Shown here piece after piece: positions 1-11,984 of a stretch of 64,000 nucleotides of DNA (positions within the stretch are counted from its first letter, which is position 1; every line of letters begins with the position of its first letter). This stretch comes from Dasypus novemcinctus. Its lineage: Eukaryota; Chordata; Mammalia; Cingulata; Dasypodidae. Under the pieces are notes generated by a model. That model ran no database searches. It was not told the DNA's origin and saw only the letters and a program-made list of their open reading frames with translations. A program made the translations under genes and the position numbers. The stretch is taken from contig NC_080694.1 of the NCBI RefSeq assembly GCF_030445035.2, positions 71,873,147 through 71,937,146 of the forward strand, in the 5' to 3' direction.

Positions 1-438
1 TGCAGATGTTGTATACATCGGTATTCTAAGGCCTTTATTTCTCTCTCATGCTCCATTTTCATAACCAGTGTTAACAGCTTCCCCCCCAAATTATTATTTT
101 TAGACCCAAGTTCATCTTCCTTTTTTCAAAATCAGCTGACTCCCCATTTTTATTAATAGTATTGCCCTTAGGGCTAAAACCTTCTCATTTCATTGACCCT
201 TTCCTTTCCAATACTTATGCATGTGTGCATGTGCTGGTTATTAAACTATTTACTCACCTTAAACCTACCCCACCATGCTCCAATTTTTCATTCTGAAGCT
301 GGGATGCTGCAAGCTGCATTTCTCACTTTCTAGTTCCCTGTCAGGTCCCATGGATAGAGGATACTACAAGAGGCAGGAAAACAGACTTGTTCCTCTCTGT
401 TTGTCCACATTTTTTTCCAGCTTTGTCCCAGCAATGGT
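1..438. other. Gene-free stretch, unclassified
   Basis: AT-rich and pyrimidine-rich sequence. I see no OR-like peptide, RNA gene or repeat family that I can name. It is probably intergenic. Confidence 0.5.
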
Positions 439-490
439 TATTCCATTCCTTTCCACTCCATTCCATTCCATTCCTTTATTCTATTCTATT
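439..490. repeat. (TTCCA)n-like simple repeat
   Basis: Imperfect repeats of TTCCA/TTCCT run into TTCTA units. They sit directly beside the 3' UTR scrap of an L1, so they may be a decayed L1 tail. Confidence 0.7.
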
Positions 491-1058
491 TGGAAAGATG
501 CTTTAGATTACACAAATGTTGTATCAAAAATACAGGTGGGGGAACCGAACTTGGCCCAATGGATAGGACTTCCACCTACCACATGAGAGGTCCGCAGTTC
601 AAACCCCAGGCCTCTTTGACCCATGTGGAGTTGGCCCATGCACAGTCCTGATGCACACAAGGAGTGCTGTGCCACGCAGGGCTATCCCCCGCATAGGGGA
701 GCCCCAAGCGCAAGGAATGCACCCTGTAAGAAGAGCCACCCAGTGTGAAAGAAAGTGCAGCTTGCCCAAGAATGGCATCACACACACGGAGGGCTGACAC
801 AACAAGATGATGCAAAAAAAACACAGATTCCCGGTGCCACTGATAAGGATAGAAGTGGTCACAGAAGAACATGCAGCAAATGGATACAGAGAACAGACAA
901 CTGGGGGGAAGGAGGGGAGAGAAACCAGTAAAATAAATAAATCTTTAAAAAAAAATAAATATTTTTTAAAAATATATGTAGGCAGATTCCCATTTATACC
1001 ACCATTTCCCTCCCAAACTTTTCCTCATTAACAACATCTTTCATTAGTGTGGTGCAAT
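491..1058 (-). mobile_element. L1 3' UTR fragment, split by a SINE
   Basis: 491-540 and 966-1058 match the reverse complement of the L1 3' end seen at 27880 and 38640: a GCTTTAGATTACA-type start, then a segment like TTCCTCATTAACAAC and CATTAGTGTGG. The two pieces are contiguous in that element and are separated here by the SINE at 541-965. The fragment is short and degenerate. Confidence 0.75.
541..965 (+). mobile_element. DAS-type tRNA-derived SINE (long form)
   Basis: The tRNA-like head has a box A region (CCAATGGATAGGACTTC) and a box B-like GTTCAAACCCC. The body matches the elements at 14932 and 43365, including the shared CACAACAAGATGATGCA and CAGATTCCCGGTG stretches, and it ends in an A-rich tail. 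The flanks AAAAATACAGGTGGG and AAAAATATATGTAGG look like a worn target-site duplication, showing insertion into an L1 3' UTR. Short frames inside it are not genes. Confidence 0.88.
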
Positions 1059-2920
1059 GATTTTTCAACCTGGCAGCTTCTATTGGATCCAGTAGTAGTT
1101 GGTTCTGCTTTCCAGTTTTTACCCAAAACACCTAGTCCAAGTCTTATCATATGCCTTCAGAAGCTGAAGCCTCTGGCAGGCTTAGCACTTTGCTAAGGCT
1201 CTGGATTCCAGCCATTCAAGGACCTATTTTGAACTTCTAAGATACTAGTGGGACGATGGCCCCTTCTTGCAGGTCTGGGTCCCATCTCAGTAATGGCCCT
1301 CCTTAAAGTGCCAACTCATACTCTAAAGCCCTCCCTTGAGAGCCCTACTTTTGTGTTGCCTCAGCTCTGGATATTCTGTTACTCCTTCCACATGCATGGC
1401 ATGCACATGCACATGTACACACCGTTATTTAATAACGTCAATCATGTTTTCAAAATATTTTCTTGTATATTTCCTTTCATTTCCATTACTACTAAAACCA
1501 ATTTCCAGAACTTCACATTAAGACTAGACTTCATCAGTTATTTCAAAATACCTTTTCTGCTATTTGTTCTCCTTTTTTTTGGTGCCCATTCCCTAAGATA
1601 AATCTCTCTACAATACTGTTGCTATTTTTGAATGGCTCCCCCAAGGGGATAAATTTTGACTCCATTGTCTCTGCAAACTGCGTGCTAATCTGCTTCAACC
1701 AACATTTTCACCATTATGTTCCAAATAGTTTTGAACATGGATATTTCTCCTAGGCTTTCACATAAATTTCACATTTTATTTTCCATTGGTAATGGTCATG
1801 AGGGTAGATAAGAGTGAATGGCAAAATCTTTTGTACTGCATTTATTCAGGTAGGGTTCAGGCAATTAAGAAGTTTCTCTATAAATCCTTTACTATACCAG
1901 TCTGCTCTAACTGACCCACCTATTTGATCTTTTAGAAATATATCTTGTACTATAAAATTTAGTACATGGTTTTCTCTGTTTTTATTGCATGGTATTGTTT
2001 AGCATTATTTTATAAAATTTAAAATGAAAAGAGTCTGACATTGAGAGAAGCAATAGGAGTGAGTTAGAACTATAATCCAGTGCTGTAAGGGGAGTCAGAA
2101 ATCATGATTATATGAAAACCAGTTGATTAAGTATTTATTTCGTTTGTGACTTAAGTTATTAACTCAGGAACAGACTCCCCACATACCTGGGAAGTCAACA
2201 AAGTACCTCATAAATACGCAAAAAAAAAAAAAAGAAAAAGAAAAGAAAAAGGAAATATATAGATATTTATGGGAAGAGAAATTTGAAGCAAATGAGGATG
2301 AGGCCTTGGAGAGAAAACCCGAAGACATTAATGCCCAAGCTGCCACAAGGGAGGTCTATAGAGGGTTTAGTTTGTTTGTTCCTTTGTTAGAATAAGAGAT
2401 GAGATCTGCTAATATTTGGTCTTACACTAAGATATAAGCGTTTGTAATAAAAGTGAATATAAGATGCTTTGAACAGCCAGAACTCTCTCTAAATAGAGAA
2501 AATAATCTCTGGATAATTTTATTCTAGAAGATAATAAATACATTTGATCCCTGATATGGGGATATCTTTTGGAGTCAAAGATTATTTTCATTTCAAGTTA
2601 TGTACAGACAAAGGAAATGCAGGGTCATTTGGCTCTGGGAATGAGAAAACTAGAAGAGTTTTATGATGCAAAGTGTTGAGATGACTAAAATGTGTGAAAG
2701 AAAGTAACTGGGGAACGTCTTTGAATTTAGATTGTGGAGACTGCAGGTGAGACAGGAAGAGCACTCCACAGAAGCCATTAGCTAAAATAGCTTTGAATTT
2801 CCTAATCTCTTTATTTATACATTTCTTTGTATTTATTTCTTTTGTTTCAGGATAGGCTCTCTGGGTAATTGAATATAGGTGTATGTTGTAATTAAATATC
2901 TGGATATTCCTATTTAGGTG
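1059..2920. other. Gene-free stretch, unclassified
   Basis: No recognisable gene. It contains an A-rich tract at 2221-2252 with AAAAG-like units. Short frames (for example 1248-1601, +) carry no family motif I recognise. The same is true of 2990-3149, just before the provirus. Confidence 0.5.
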
Positions 2921-2921
2921 T

Positions 2922-2989
2922 GAGAGAGAGATTGAGAGAGAGAGAGAAAGAAAGAGAAAGTGAGAGAGGGAGAGGAGAGAGAGAGAGAA
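2922..2989. repeat. (GA)n microsatellite
   Basis: Nearly uninterrupted GA/GAAA purine repeat of about 70 bp. It lies about 165 bp before the 5' LTR of the class I provirus. Confidence 0.92.
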
Positions 2990-3154
2990 GATATTAAGGG
3001 AAGAAGAAAGTGGGAGGAATAACTTTTAAATGCATCTAATGCTAGAGAATTACATTACTTTGCAGTATTATTATTTTTAATGGAAGAGATATAGTTCTAT
3101 TATGCAGAAAAGAGAAAGAAAATACTTCAGAAACATGGTTCTGTACTTAGTTCC

Positions 3155-3691
3155 TATTAGAGGTTTACAATAATTAACAAACTCTATCTTAGTTTCCCCT
3201 GATATGTGTTGAGAAAAAGGTAAACCCCCTCCCCCTTTGTCTGAGGGCATGGCACTTTCCCACTGGTTAAACAAAGGAACCCCATAGGGGCAGCAGTAAA
3301 GGGAGATAGAGATCTTTACTATCTGCATAGCAAAGCGAGAGTGAGACAGAAACTTTCACTATTTATAAACCCTTTAGAACCCTGCAGATCAAAAGAAACA
3401 TTTGCTCCTGCAGCATTCCAAGAAGCCAGAAACTCCCTCAACCCCCTCCCACGACTCTTAACCCACTATCATTTCCTCCCACTAACTATAATTTCCTAAT
3501 CCTAGGAAAGTTCTGTATAAATTCAAGTCCTGTCCTTTCAGGAGTGGGCTGAATATCTCTTCAGACCCCCACCATGTTGGTGGGGGGGCTGAAGTCTGTT
3601 CTTCACACCCCTCCACTGGGAGAGCTTTTCAATACTTCACTTATGGTCAGTCAGTCTCCTTGTCCCAGTAAGTGCGGCATTTTCTCCAACA
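3155..3691 (+). repeat. 5' LTR of the ERV1 provirus
   Basis: About 537 bp, ending in CA, and collinear with the LTR at 17602-18119. It contains a TATA-like element (CTGTATAAATTC, near 3515) and a polyadenylation/R-like region after it. A primer-binding-like segment follows at about 3693-3712. Confidence 0.9.
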
Positions 3692-4965
3692 TACGGTACC
3701 CAAACCTGGGACTGGGATCATATTGAAACTGATGAAAGAGTGAGGAAACTCCCCTCTGTCACAGCAGAACATCCATCCAACACCAGACATCGAATCTTGG
3801 CTGGGTGAGTTAAGGATTTCCCCACCAGAGGATCCTGCTGTTTCTCTCTCTTTCTTTTTCCATTGTCCAGAACAATGCACTGGGAAAATCTAGTGGTAGG
3901 TCAAGATCCTCACAATTCCCCAAGGGCTATGGCGGGTGGTATACCTGCGTCCTTGTGGGAAGAAACCCCTTGGCTCTAGAATCCTCTGGCTCCAAGGGCA
4001 GTTTCCCATTTCCTTGGAGATATCTGACTGATATCTGCCTTTCTCACTTAGAACCTCCCCCATTCTAGAAATCCTTAGGCTCACTCACCCAAGTCACATA
4101 AAATGGTGAATTCAAAATTGGCCCCCCAAAAGTCCATGCTTCTGAGCTGTCTCCTTCATAACCTTAAAACTCTGTGCCTAGAAGGAAATATCAGATCTAA
4201 AAAACTCATTTTCTGTGTGGCCTCAATACCAATTGGACAATAAAATTCAATGCACTTTTAATTCCCAAGTTCTCCAAGACTTAAAGAACTTTATCCAGAC
4301 CAGTGGCAGACATGTGAGATTCCTTTCACTTGCACCTTCTCTCATCTTTGTATCTGCCCCTCCCTTTGTCAATCCCATTCTTTTACACCGAAAAACCTCT
4401 TCAAAAGTTTTCGCCTTTCTCCTTTCTGCCACACAAATCCTGCAGAAACCACAATATTGATCCAGCTGATAGGAATCCCTTTGCACTTCCTCCATATATT
4501 CCTTGGACATCACGTCCACTAACTCCCCCACCTTCCCCTTTGGTCCTTTGGTCCTCACTGCCTTCCACCCCAACTCTCTTCCCTCTTCATACAGGTACTG
4601 GAGCTGGAGCTCACCTCCTCTCCCCATCCTTGCCATCCATACATAGAAAACTCTTCTTCCAACTCAGATCTCTCTGATCATGTCCCTCTTCCTCTGCCTT
4701 ATGTCTCTTCAGCACCCCAACTTACTCCATCCTCCTCCAGTGCTCCCACATCTCCCTGTAAACCCACTCCCTTCTCCCCACCCACCACCACTCTCAAGCC
4801 CAACTCCCCACTCTTCAGGTCCCTTCCCCAGCTCTTATCCTCCCTCTCCAGGAAGTGACTGAGGCAGAAAGTATAACCTCTTCTCAATCTGATCTCTCCC
4901 AAATCAAACACCTTTTCAGATCCTATTTCTCTGTATCAATACCCAGCAGTCCCTAAAACTCTTTC
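3692..4965 (+). other. ERV1 leader and 5' part of gag (fossil)
   Basis: After the leader, the + strand encodes recognisable gammaretroviral matrix-like sequence near 4110-4320 (a WPQYQLDN motif and downstream DLKNF). A proline/serine-rich stretch follows at about 4480-4860, as in the region between MA and CA. The L1 at 4966 interrupts the element here. It is broken. Confidence 0.75.
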
Positions 4966-7935
4966 TTTTTTTTTAGCTTTGTAGTAAGTTTTATTTTTTT
5001 CCTTTCTTTATTTTCTTTTAAATGTTACATTAAAAAACTATGAGGTCTCCATACACCCCCCACCACACCCACACCACCCATCCCACATCAACAAACTCTT
5101 TCATCATTGTGGCACATCCACTTCACTCAGCAAATACATTCTGGAGCACTGCTGCAGCACATGGACAGTGGTCCATATTGTAGTCCACACTCTCCCCCAG
5201 TCCACCCAGTGGGCCACTTCAGGACACACAACATCCAGCATCTGTCCCTGCAACACCATCTAGGACAACTCCAAATCCTGAAAATGCCCCCAAACCATAT
5301 CTCTGCTTCCCTTTCCTGATTATCAGCATCCACCGTGGCCACTCTCTCTACATCACTACTACAATTTCTTCCCTTACTTATCACAACAGTTCCCCAGCAG
5401 AACATTAGTAAGTCCACCGTAATCCATACTCTATTCCTCCATCTTGTGGACCTGGGATGGCTATATCCAGTCTCCCTCTACATCAAGAGGGGGTTTAGAT
5501 TCCACATGCATGATGGATGCAATTCTCCTGCTTGCAGTTGTAGGCACTCTTGGCTCCCTGGTGTGGTGGTTGACCCTCTTCATCTCCCTGTCAGCTGGCC
5601 AGGGTAAGTCCAAGAAACCAGAGGGTAGGAGCTGCAAGTCTATTGAGGCCCAGGGCCTGACCATCACATGGACAGTTCAGAGATACAGGTCTCCTGATTA
5701 TACACCAACCCAAATGCCAACCACAGGTCTGGTAAAAGTATCAGGTCTGGTAAGAGTAAAGAAAAAGCATGTGTAGAAAGGTTATATCTGAGTCCAACTC
5801 CATCACACTCAGAAACACAAACTCCAAAGTAGGGCCAACTGCCATGGTCCTGAACTCCAGAGCCATCTGCCTTGACCATAAAACCTGTGGGTCGCTGCAG
5901 CCCTCAGGAGAACCAGCACATGGATTTCCATCTACCTTGGTGACTCTGGTACCCTGCTGAGACATGCATAAGCATCATCCCCTGATGACCTCCCAACTCT
6001 TTTTTGGAGACTCTTAGCCATATAAACTCACTTGTCCTTTCCTTTCCCACTTTTTATCCAAAGTAGAAATGCAGTTTTTAACACCTGATATTTTATGTAG
6101 GCTGAGATATTCTGCCAGTCTGTGTTGACCTCTTTGTTCAAGGACTTTTTGTAATTACATCATCAACTGGTGCTTGGTAGTAATCCTGCAGTGCCAGGGA
6201 GGCTCATCCCCAGGAGTCCTGTCCCACGCTGGGGGAAAGGCAATGCATCTATATGCTGAGTTTGGCTTAGAGAGAGGCCACATTTGAGCAACATGGAGGC
6301 TCTCAGGAGGTAACACTTAGGCACCCCACAGCTATAGGCCTAGTTCATAGTTCAGGCACACAGGCTCATAATTGGAGCCATCAGTATCAAGGGCTCATCA
6401 TTGGACTAGCCATTTTTATTGGTCTTTGCCATTGCACTTGGGGATTGTTGCTGTTCCATTGGGGAATGTGGTAGAGCTCCCCTGGTCAGGAATTCAGCAC
6501 TCTCTCATCTGTTTTTTCCAACTGAAACCACTATGAAAATATGTACCCTGTATAAATGCCCTGGAGAATTCCCTCCCAACCATGTGCAGCCCACCAATGA
6601 CACCCCATACAAGTGTTTCTCCCCCACCATAGTTGAAACTCTCTGTAGTCCAAAAGTTCTTCAAAAAGGAAGCTCAATATATTGCCAAGTTCCCTTAATA
6701 GAAAAATGGAATATAGTGATGGGTTTAAAGGTTAGATATGGAATATATATACATTTAGAAAAATTAAATAAAGTAAAAATAAATTGGGGTAGCAAAGAAA
6801 TGAAAAAAAGAAAAAGCTTTGTTTTTGACATTTTGCCTTTCATCACTGCTACAGGTGTTGCCCTGTATGTACAATGGCAAGGCAATTTCTTCCATTTCTT
6901 CCTCAGTGTCTTCCTTCTTTCTTTTTTTTCCCCTGATTATTAAGTTTCTCTTAACATAAGATTTGGTCACAGTAATTCACATATACAGTATATGGTATTC
7001 TCACATATCCAACATCAAAGTCTTTGTCCCTTTCCCAACAGTGATCTTTTTACATATTGTATTTGCTGCAGCTGATGTACAGATATTGAATCTATAAGTT
7101 TCAAACATGATTCCATTTGGGTTTACATTATGGTTTACATTTTAGACTATAAAATTTTCTAAATTTTTAGTTATCTTATGTTTTACACTATGTTTTACAT
7201 TTTAGCCTGTAGGCTTTTATACATTTTTGGTGTAATTTAACATGACCTATATCCATCATGGCATGATCTTGTGGAACACTTCCATTGCCCCACACTTACC
7301 CTGATTCCATGTATTCAACACCTCTTTCCCCCGCCCTCAGGGCCCACCATGACAATCAATCTTCATTATTTGAGGGATCATATTCAGAGATACTTGCAAA
7401 AATTTTGAGAGCTTGACATTCTTGACTGCCCTAACCCATTGGGAGCCACTGATTCTCTCAAGAGATACAATTCCCTCTGTTTGAAAACATCAGTCCTCCC
7501 CAGGATGTGGGTATACCTTCACTCTCATTGTATATGTCTTCACCCGATGAAATAATCCACTATGACAAAATGAGCACTCACACACTCCCCAGAAGCTTGC
7601 CTTGAGTCAGATGCCTCCCTTAAGCATCCCAAACATGCAACCTTCCATATTACATTCTCTAAAGAGTTCCTCTGCACCACAATTTCAACCACATACCTGA
7701 CAATCTCCAAGGATAAAATGTTTCCCTCACTTTCTCCCCAATTCCTTGTGCAATCTGACCCATCCTCCCATCCTTAATGCCTCTAAAGCCCACGCAGCCC
7801 CACCCTAAGTTATCCCTATGCCCCCATTTTATCCCTTCCCGATACAAATACTTACCTCCAGCTTATGATAGATTTCACCCAAGTAGCTGTCAGTTCACAA
7901 CCTTCCTCTACCCTCCAACTACCTTAAAGTTTATC
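4966..7935 (-). other. Long two-unit 3' UTR of L1 element A
   Basis: About 3 kb lies between the A tail and ORF2-derived sequence. Two homologous segments can be seen, one from about 4966 and one from about 6885-6900 onward. Each begins with a T-rich lead and carries related GATGTACAGATATTGA, TTTACATT and CATTGCCCCAC-type stretches. The same arrangement occurs at 27862-30130 and 38637-41441. No coding sequence is seen. Confidence 0.7.
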
Positions 7936-8780
7936 ATCCAGATTGCTCATTATTGGTGTACAGAAATGCTACTTATACCCTGCAACTTCACTGAACTCAT
8001 TTATAAGTTCTAGAAGCTTTGTTGTAGACTTCTCAGGGTTTTCTATGTATAGGATCATATCATCTGCAAATAGTGAAATTTTGTCTTCTTCCTTTCCAAT
8101 TTGGATGCCTTTTATGTCTGGTTCTTGCCTCAGTGCTCGAGCAAGTACATCTAAGCCTATGTTAAATAGGAGGGGTGATAATGGGCATCCTTGTCTTGTT
8201 TCTGATCTTAGAGGGAAAGATTTTAGAATTTCACCATTGTAAATGATGTTAGCTGTGGGTTTTTAATATATACTCTTTATCGTGTTCAGAAAGTTTCCTT
8301 CTATTCTGATCTTTGTTGGTGTTTTTATCAAGAAAAGGTGCTGTATTTTGTCAAATGTTTTTTCTGTATCTATAGATACAATCATGTGATTTTTTCCCTT
8401 CAATCTGTTTATGTGGTGTATTACATTAATTGATTTTCTTATGTTGAACCATCCTTGCATAGCAGGAATGAAGCTCACTTGGTTGTGGTTATATTTTGTT
8501 TAATGTGTTCTTGAATATGATTAGCCAGTATTTTGTTGGGGATTTTTGCATCAAGGTTCATTAGAGAGATTGGTCTATAATTTTCCTTTCTTTGGTGTCT
8601 TTGTTTGGCTTTGGTACTAGAGTAATGTTGGCATCATAGAATGAGTTAGGCAATGTTCCTAGTGTTTCCAATTTTTAGAATAGTTCACACAAGATTGGTA
8701 TTAGTTCTTTCTGGAATGTTTTGTAGAATTCACCTGTGAAGCCATCTAGCCCAGGGCTCTTTTTAGTTGGGAGGTTTTTA

Positions 8781-9472
8781 TTTTTTTATTTTTTTAATTG
8801 ATTTTGTAAAAATATTACATTAAAAAAATATATATGAGGTCCCATTCAACCCCACCACTCCCCCCCCCCCCCCCCCCGGCAACACTCACTCCCATCATCA
8901 TGATACATCCATTGCATTTGGTAAGTACATCTCTGGGCATCTCTGCACCTCAAGGTCAATGGTCCACATCATGGCCCATACTCTCCCACATTCCATCCAG
9001 TGGACCCTGGAAGGATTTACAATGTCCGGTGATTGCCCCTGCAGCACCATCCAGGGCAACTCTAAGTCCCAAAGACACCTCCACATCTCATCTCTTCCTG
9101 CCATTCCCCATACCCATCAGCCACCATGTCCACTTTTCCCACTCCAATGCCACCTTTTCTCTGTGGACCTTGGATTGGTTGTATCCGTTGCACCACTATG
9201 TCAAGAGGAGGCTCAGATTCCACATGGATACTGGATGCAATCCTCCTGCTTTCAGTTGTAGGCAATCTAGGCTCCATGGTGTGGTGGTTGTTCTTCTTCA
9301 ACTCCACCTTAGCTGAGTGAGGTGAGTCCAATAAATCAGATTGTAGGAGCTGAAGTCTGTTGAGGCTCAGGGCCTGGCTATCATATTGTCAGTCCAGAGA
9401 TTCAAATCCCCTAAATATATCTTAAACCCCAACACCAACTACAATTCCAGTAAAGTAGCATGAAAGTCTTAT
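8781..9472 (-). mobile_element. Young L1 3' end nested in L1 element A
   Basis: Reverse-oriented L1 tail: T-rich start, GAGGTCCCATTCAACCCC, a C-run of about 18 at 8862, then the GACACATCCATTG-like segment shared with 30166-30573 and 61918-62147. TAGTTGGGAGGTTTTTA occurs at 8764-8780 and again at 9582-9598, a perfect 17-bp target-site duplication for the combined L1 plus SINE insert. It is 5'-truncated. Confidence 0.9.
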
Positions 9473-9473
9473 A

Positions 9474-9571
9474 AGGGGAGCCAGTGTGGCTCAGTGGTAG
9501 AATGCCAGCTTCCCACATACGAGGTCAGGGGTTCAATTCCCCGGGGAAACTTAAAAAAAAAAAAAAACACA
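9474..9571 (+). mobile_element. Short tRNA-Gly-like SINE
   Basis: The roughly 65-bp head has box A TGGCTCAGTGGTAGAAT and box B GGGTTCAATTCC, closely resembling tRNA-Gly, then a short linker and a polyA of about 15. It is too degraded in its arms and lacks a proper 3' half, so it is a SINE and not a tRNA gene. It lies at the 5' (right) edge of the nested L1 and inside the same target-site duplication. Confidence 0.8.
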
Positions 9572-11049
9572 AAAGCTAAACTAGTTGGGAGGTTTTTAAT
9601 GACTGATTCTATTTCTTTTCTTGTCATTAGTTTGTTGAGATTATCACCTACTTCCTTTGCCAATGTAAGCTGCTTATGTGTTTCTAGGAATTTGTCCATT
9701 TCCTCTAAATTGTTGTTTCTGTTGGAATATAGTTTTTCAAAGTATCTTCTTATGATAGTCTTTATTTCTGTGGGATCATTGGTGATATCTCCTTTCTCAT
9801 TTCTTATTTTGCATATTTGCATCTTCTCTCTTTTTTTCTTTGTTAGTCTAGCTAAGGGTTTGTTAACTTTATTGATTTTCTTAAAGAACCAGTTCTTGGT
9901 TTTGTTTATTTTTTCAAGTGCTTTCTTATTTTCTAATTCATTCACTTCTGCTTTGGCCTTTGTTATTTCTTTCTTTATTCTTCCTTTGGGGTTAGTTTGT
10001 TGTTTTTTAACTCATTCCTCCAAGTGTGCATTTAGTTCTTCAACTTTAGTTCTTTCTTCTTTTTTGATGTATGAATTTATGGCTTAAGTTTCCCTCTCAG
10101 TACTGCTTTTGCTACATCCCATAAGTTAGGATATGTTTTGTTATTTTCATTAGTTTCAAGGTAGTTATTAATTTCTTCTGAGATTTACCCCCTGACCCAC
10201 TGTTTTTCTAAGTGTGTGTTATTTAACTTCCAAATCTTGGTACCAAATCTGGGCCTCTGGCCTTTGCAGATTTCCAGCTTCATTCCACTGTAATCAGAGA
10301 AATTATTTTGTATGATTTCTATCTTTCTGAATTCACTGAGACTTTTTCTGTGGCCTAGCATGTGGTCTATCTTGGAGAATGATCCTTGTGCACTTGAGAA
10401 GAATGTATATCCTGCTGTATTTGGGTGTAATGTTCTGTATATGTCTATTAGGTCCAACTCTTATGATACATTGTTCAAAGCCATCCTTTCTTTATTGATT
10501 CTCTTTTGAGATGTTCTGTCCAAAGTTGATAGTGGTGTAGTAAAGTTCCCCACTATAATTGTAGAGGCATCTATTGCTTCATTTAATTTTTCCAGTGATT
10601 GCCTCACATATTTGGAGGCACCCTAGTTAGGAGCATAAATATTTATGATTGTTCATTCTTCTTGAAAGATTATCCCTTTCACTAATATGAAGTGTCCATC
10701 TTTGTCTCTCACAATTGTTTTGCATTTAAAGTCTATTTTGTCTGATATAAATAGAGCTACTAATATCCTTTTTTGGTTATTGTTTGCTTATAAGATTGTT
10801 TTCCAGCCTTTCACTTTCAATCTTCTTGAAGCTTTGGGTCTAAGATGAGTTTCTGGTAGACAACATGTAGATGGGCCATATTTCCTTAACCAATCTTCCA
10901 ATCTGTGCTATTAAGAGGTGAGCATAGTCCATTGACATATAGTGTTATTACTTTCAAGGAATTACTTATATTAGCCATATTTTCTCTGGATTTGTGTTTT
11001 TCTTATTCTGTTTGATTTTCTTTTTCTGTTTTTGTCTTTTTAGTTGCTC

Positions 11050-11984
11050 TTAAACTCTCCTCCAACTCTGCTTCTCTTGTTTTTTTTTTCTTTCTTCTTG
11101 TAGAACTCCCTTTAATATTTCTTGAAGGGCAGGATTCTTGTTGGCATACTCTCTTAGTTTCTGTTTATCTGTGAATATTTTGAACTTTCCATCATTTTTG
11201 AATGCTAACTTAGCTGGATAGAATATTCTTGGTTGGAAATTTTCTTTTTTCTTTTTGTACCTTGACTATGTCATACCACTCTCTTCTTGCCTCCATGGTT
11301 TCAGATGAGAAATCTGCACTTAATCTTATGGAGGCTCCTTTGTATGTGATGATTCTCTTTTCTCTTGTTACTTTTTGTATTTTCTCTTTGTCTTGAGCAT
11401 TGGATAACTTGACAAAGTATATGTCTTGGGGTAGGCCTGTTTGGATTTATGCTGTTAGGGGTTTGTTGTTCTTCCTGGACATGTACATCCATCTCCCTCA
11501 ATAGGTTTGGGAAGTTTTCAGCCATTATTTCCTCCAACACTCCTTTTGTCCCCTTTCCCTTCTATTCTATCTCTGGGATGCCTATAGTACATATGTTTGC
11601 ATGTTTTGCATTGTCATTTAGGTGACTAAGTCCCTGCTGGATTTTTTCTATCTTTTTATTGACCAGTTCTACTATCTATTTGATTTCAGATGTACTGTCT
11701 TCCACATCACTTAATCTCTCCTCTGCCTTGTCGAGTCTGCTGTTATTTGCTGAGAGTGTTTTTTTGATGTCTTGAATTGTGTTGTTCATCACCATCATAT
11801 CTGTTATATTTTTGCATATGATTGCAGTTTCTTTTGTATTCTCTCCAACTGTTTTCTTCATATTCTTAATCTCTTCCTTCACATCATCAGATTTGTCCCT
11901 AATATATATTTTGAGAGCTTTAATTACGTGTTCGATGTTCTGCTTCTCTTCCTGATTTTTAGTTTGTTTATTAGATTGGGACAT
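11050..11984 (-). pseudogene. L1 ORF1 remnant (RNA-binding coiled-coil protein)
   Basis: ORF1p packages L1 RNA. The minus-strand start is at 11984 (MSQSNKQTKNQEE). A coiled-coil segment follows to about 11676 (ending LDKAEERLSDVEDSTSEIK), then the RRM-like region (EEIMAENFPNLLREMDV, TPRHI) at 11540-11400. The C-terminal domain has PAKLAFKNDGKFKIFTDKQ and ends with TAA at 11050-11052. Length is about 312 codons, near the family norm (338 in human L1). Frameshifts separate the parts. Confidence 0.88.

Larger units (their letters stand above)
7936..10978 (-). pseudogene. L1 ORF2 remnant (endonuclease and reverse transcriptase)
   Basis: ORF2p nicks target DNA and reverse-transcribes L1 RNA. The frame starts at an ATG at 10976-10978 (MANISNSLKVITLYVNG, like the family's ITLNVNGL start). 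The C-terminal endonuclease block lies at 10185-10457 (DIYRTLHP, FSKIDHMLGH). RT block A is near 8340-8370 ([12 protein letters not shown]) and the catalytic FADD motif near 8060. Stops and frameshifts split it, the sequence past the RT core is deleted, and 8781-9581 is foreign. It cannot produce full-length ORF2p. Confidence 0.9.

Noticed and set aside
4215-4677. Host proline-rich gene between 4215 and 4862
   Set aside because: Position after the 5' LTR and matrix-like motifs mark it as a retroviral gag fossil.
9474-9571. Possible tRNA-Gly gene
   Set aside because: Box A and B are good, but the acceptor and anticodon arms do not pair well and a polyA follows. It is a SINE.
9494-10087. 197-codon + strand frame
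   Set aside because: It is antisense to L1 ORF2 and partly crosses the SINE and the nested-insert junction. Composition is Leu/Phe/Ser-rich with no motif.
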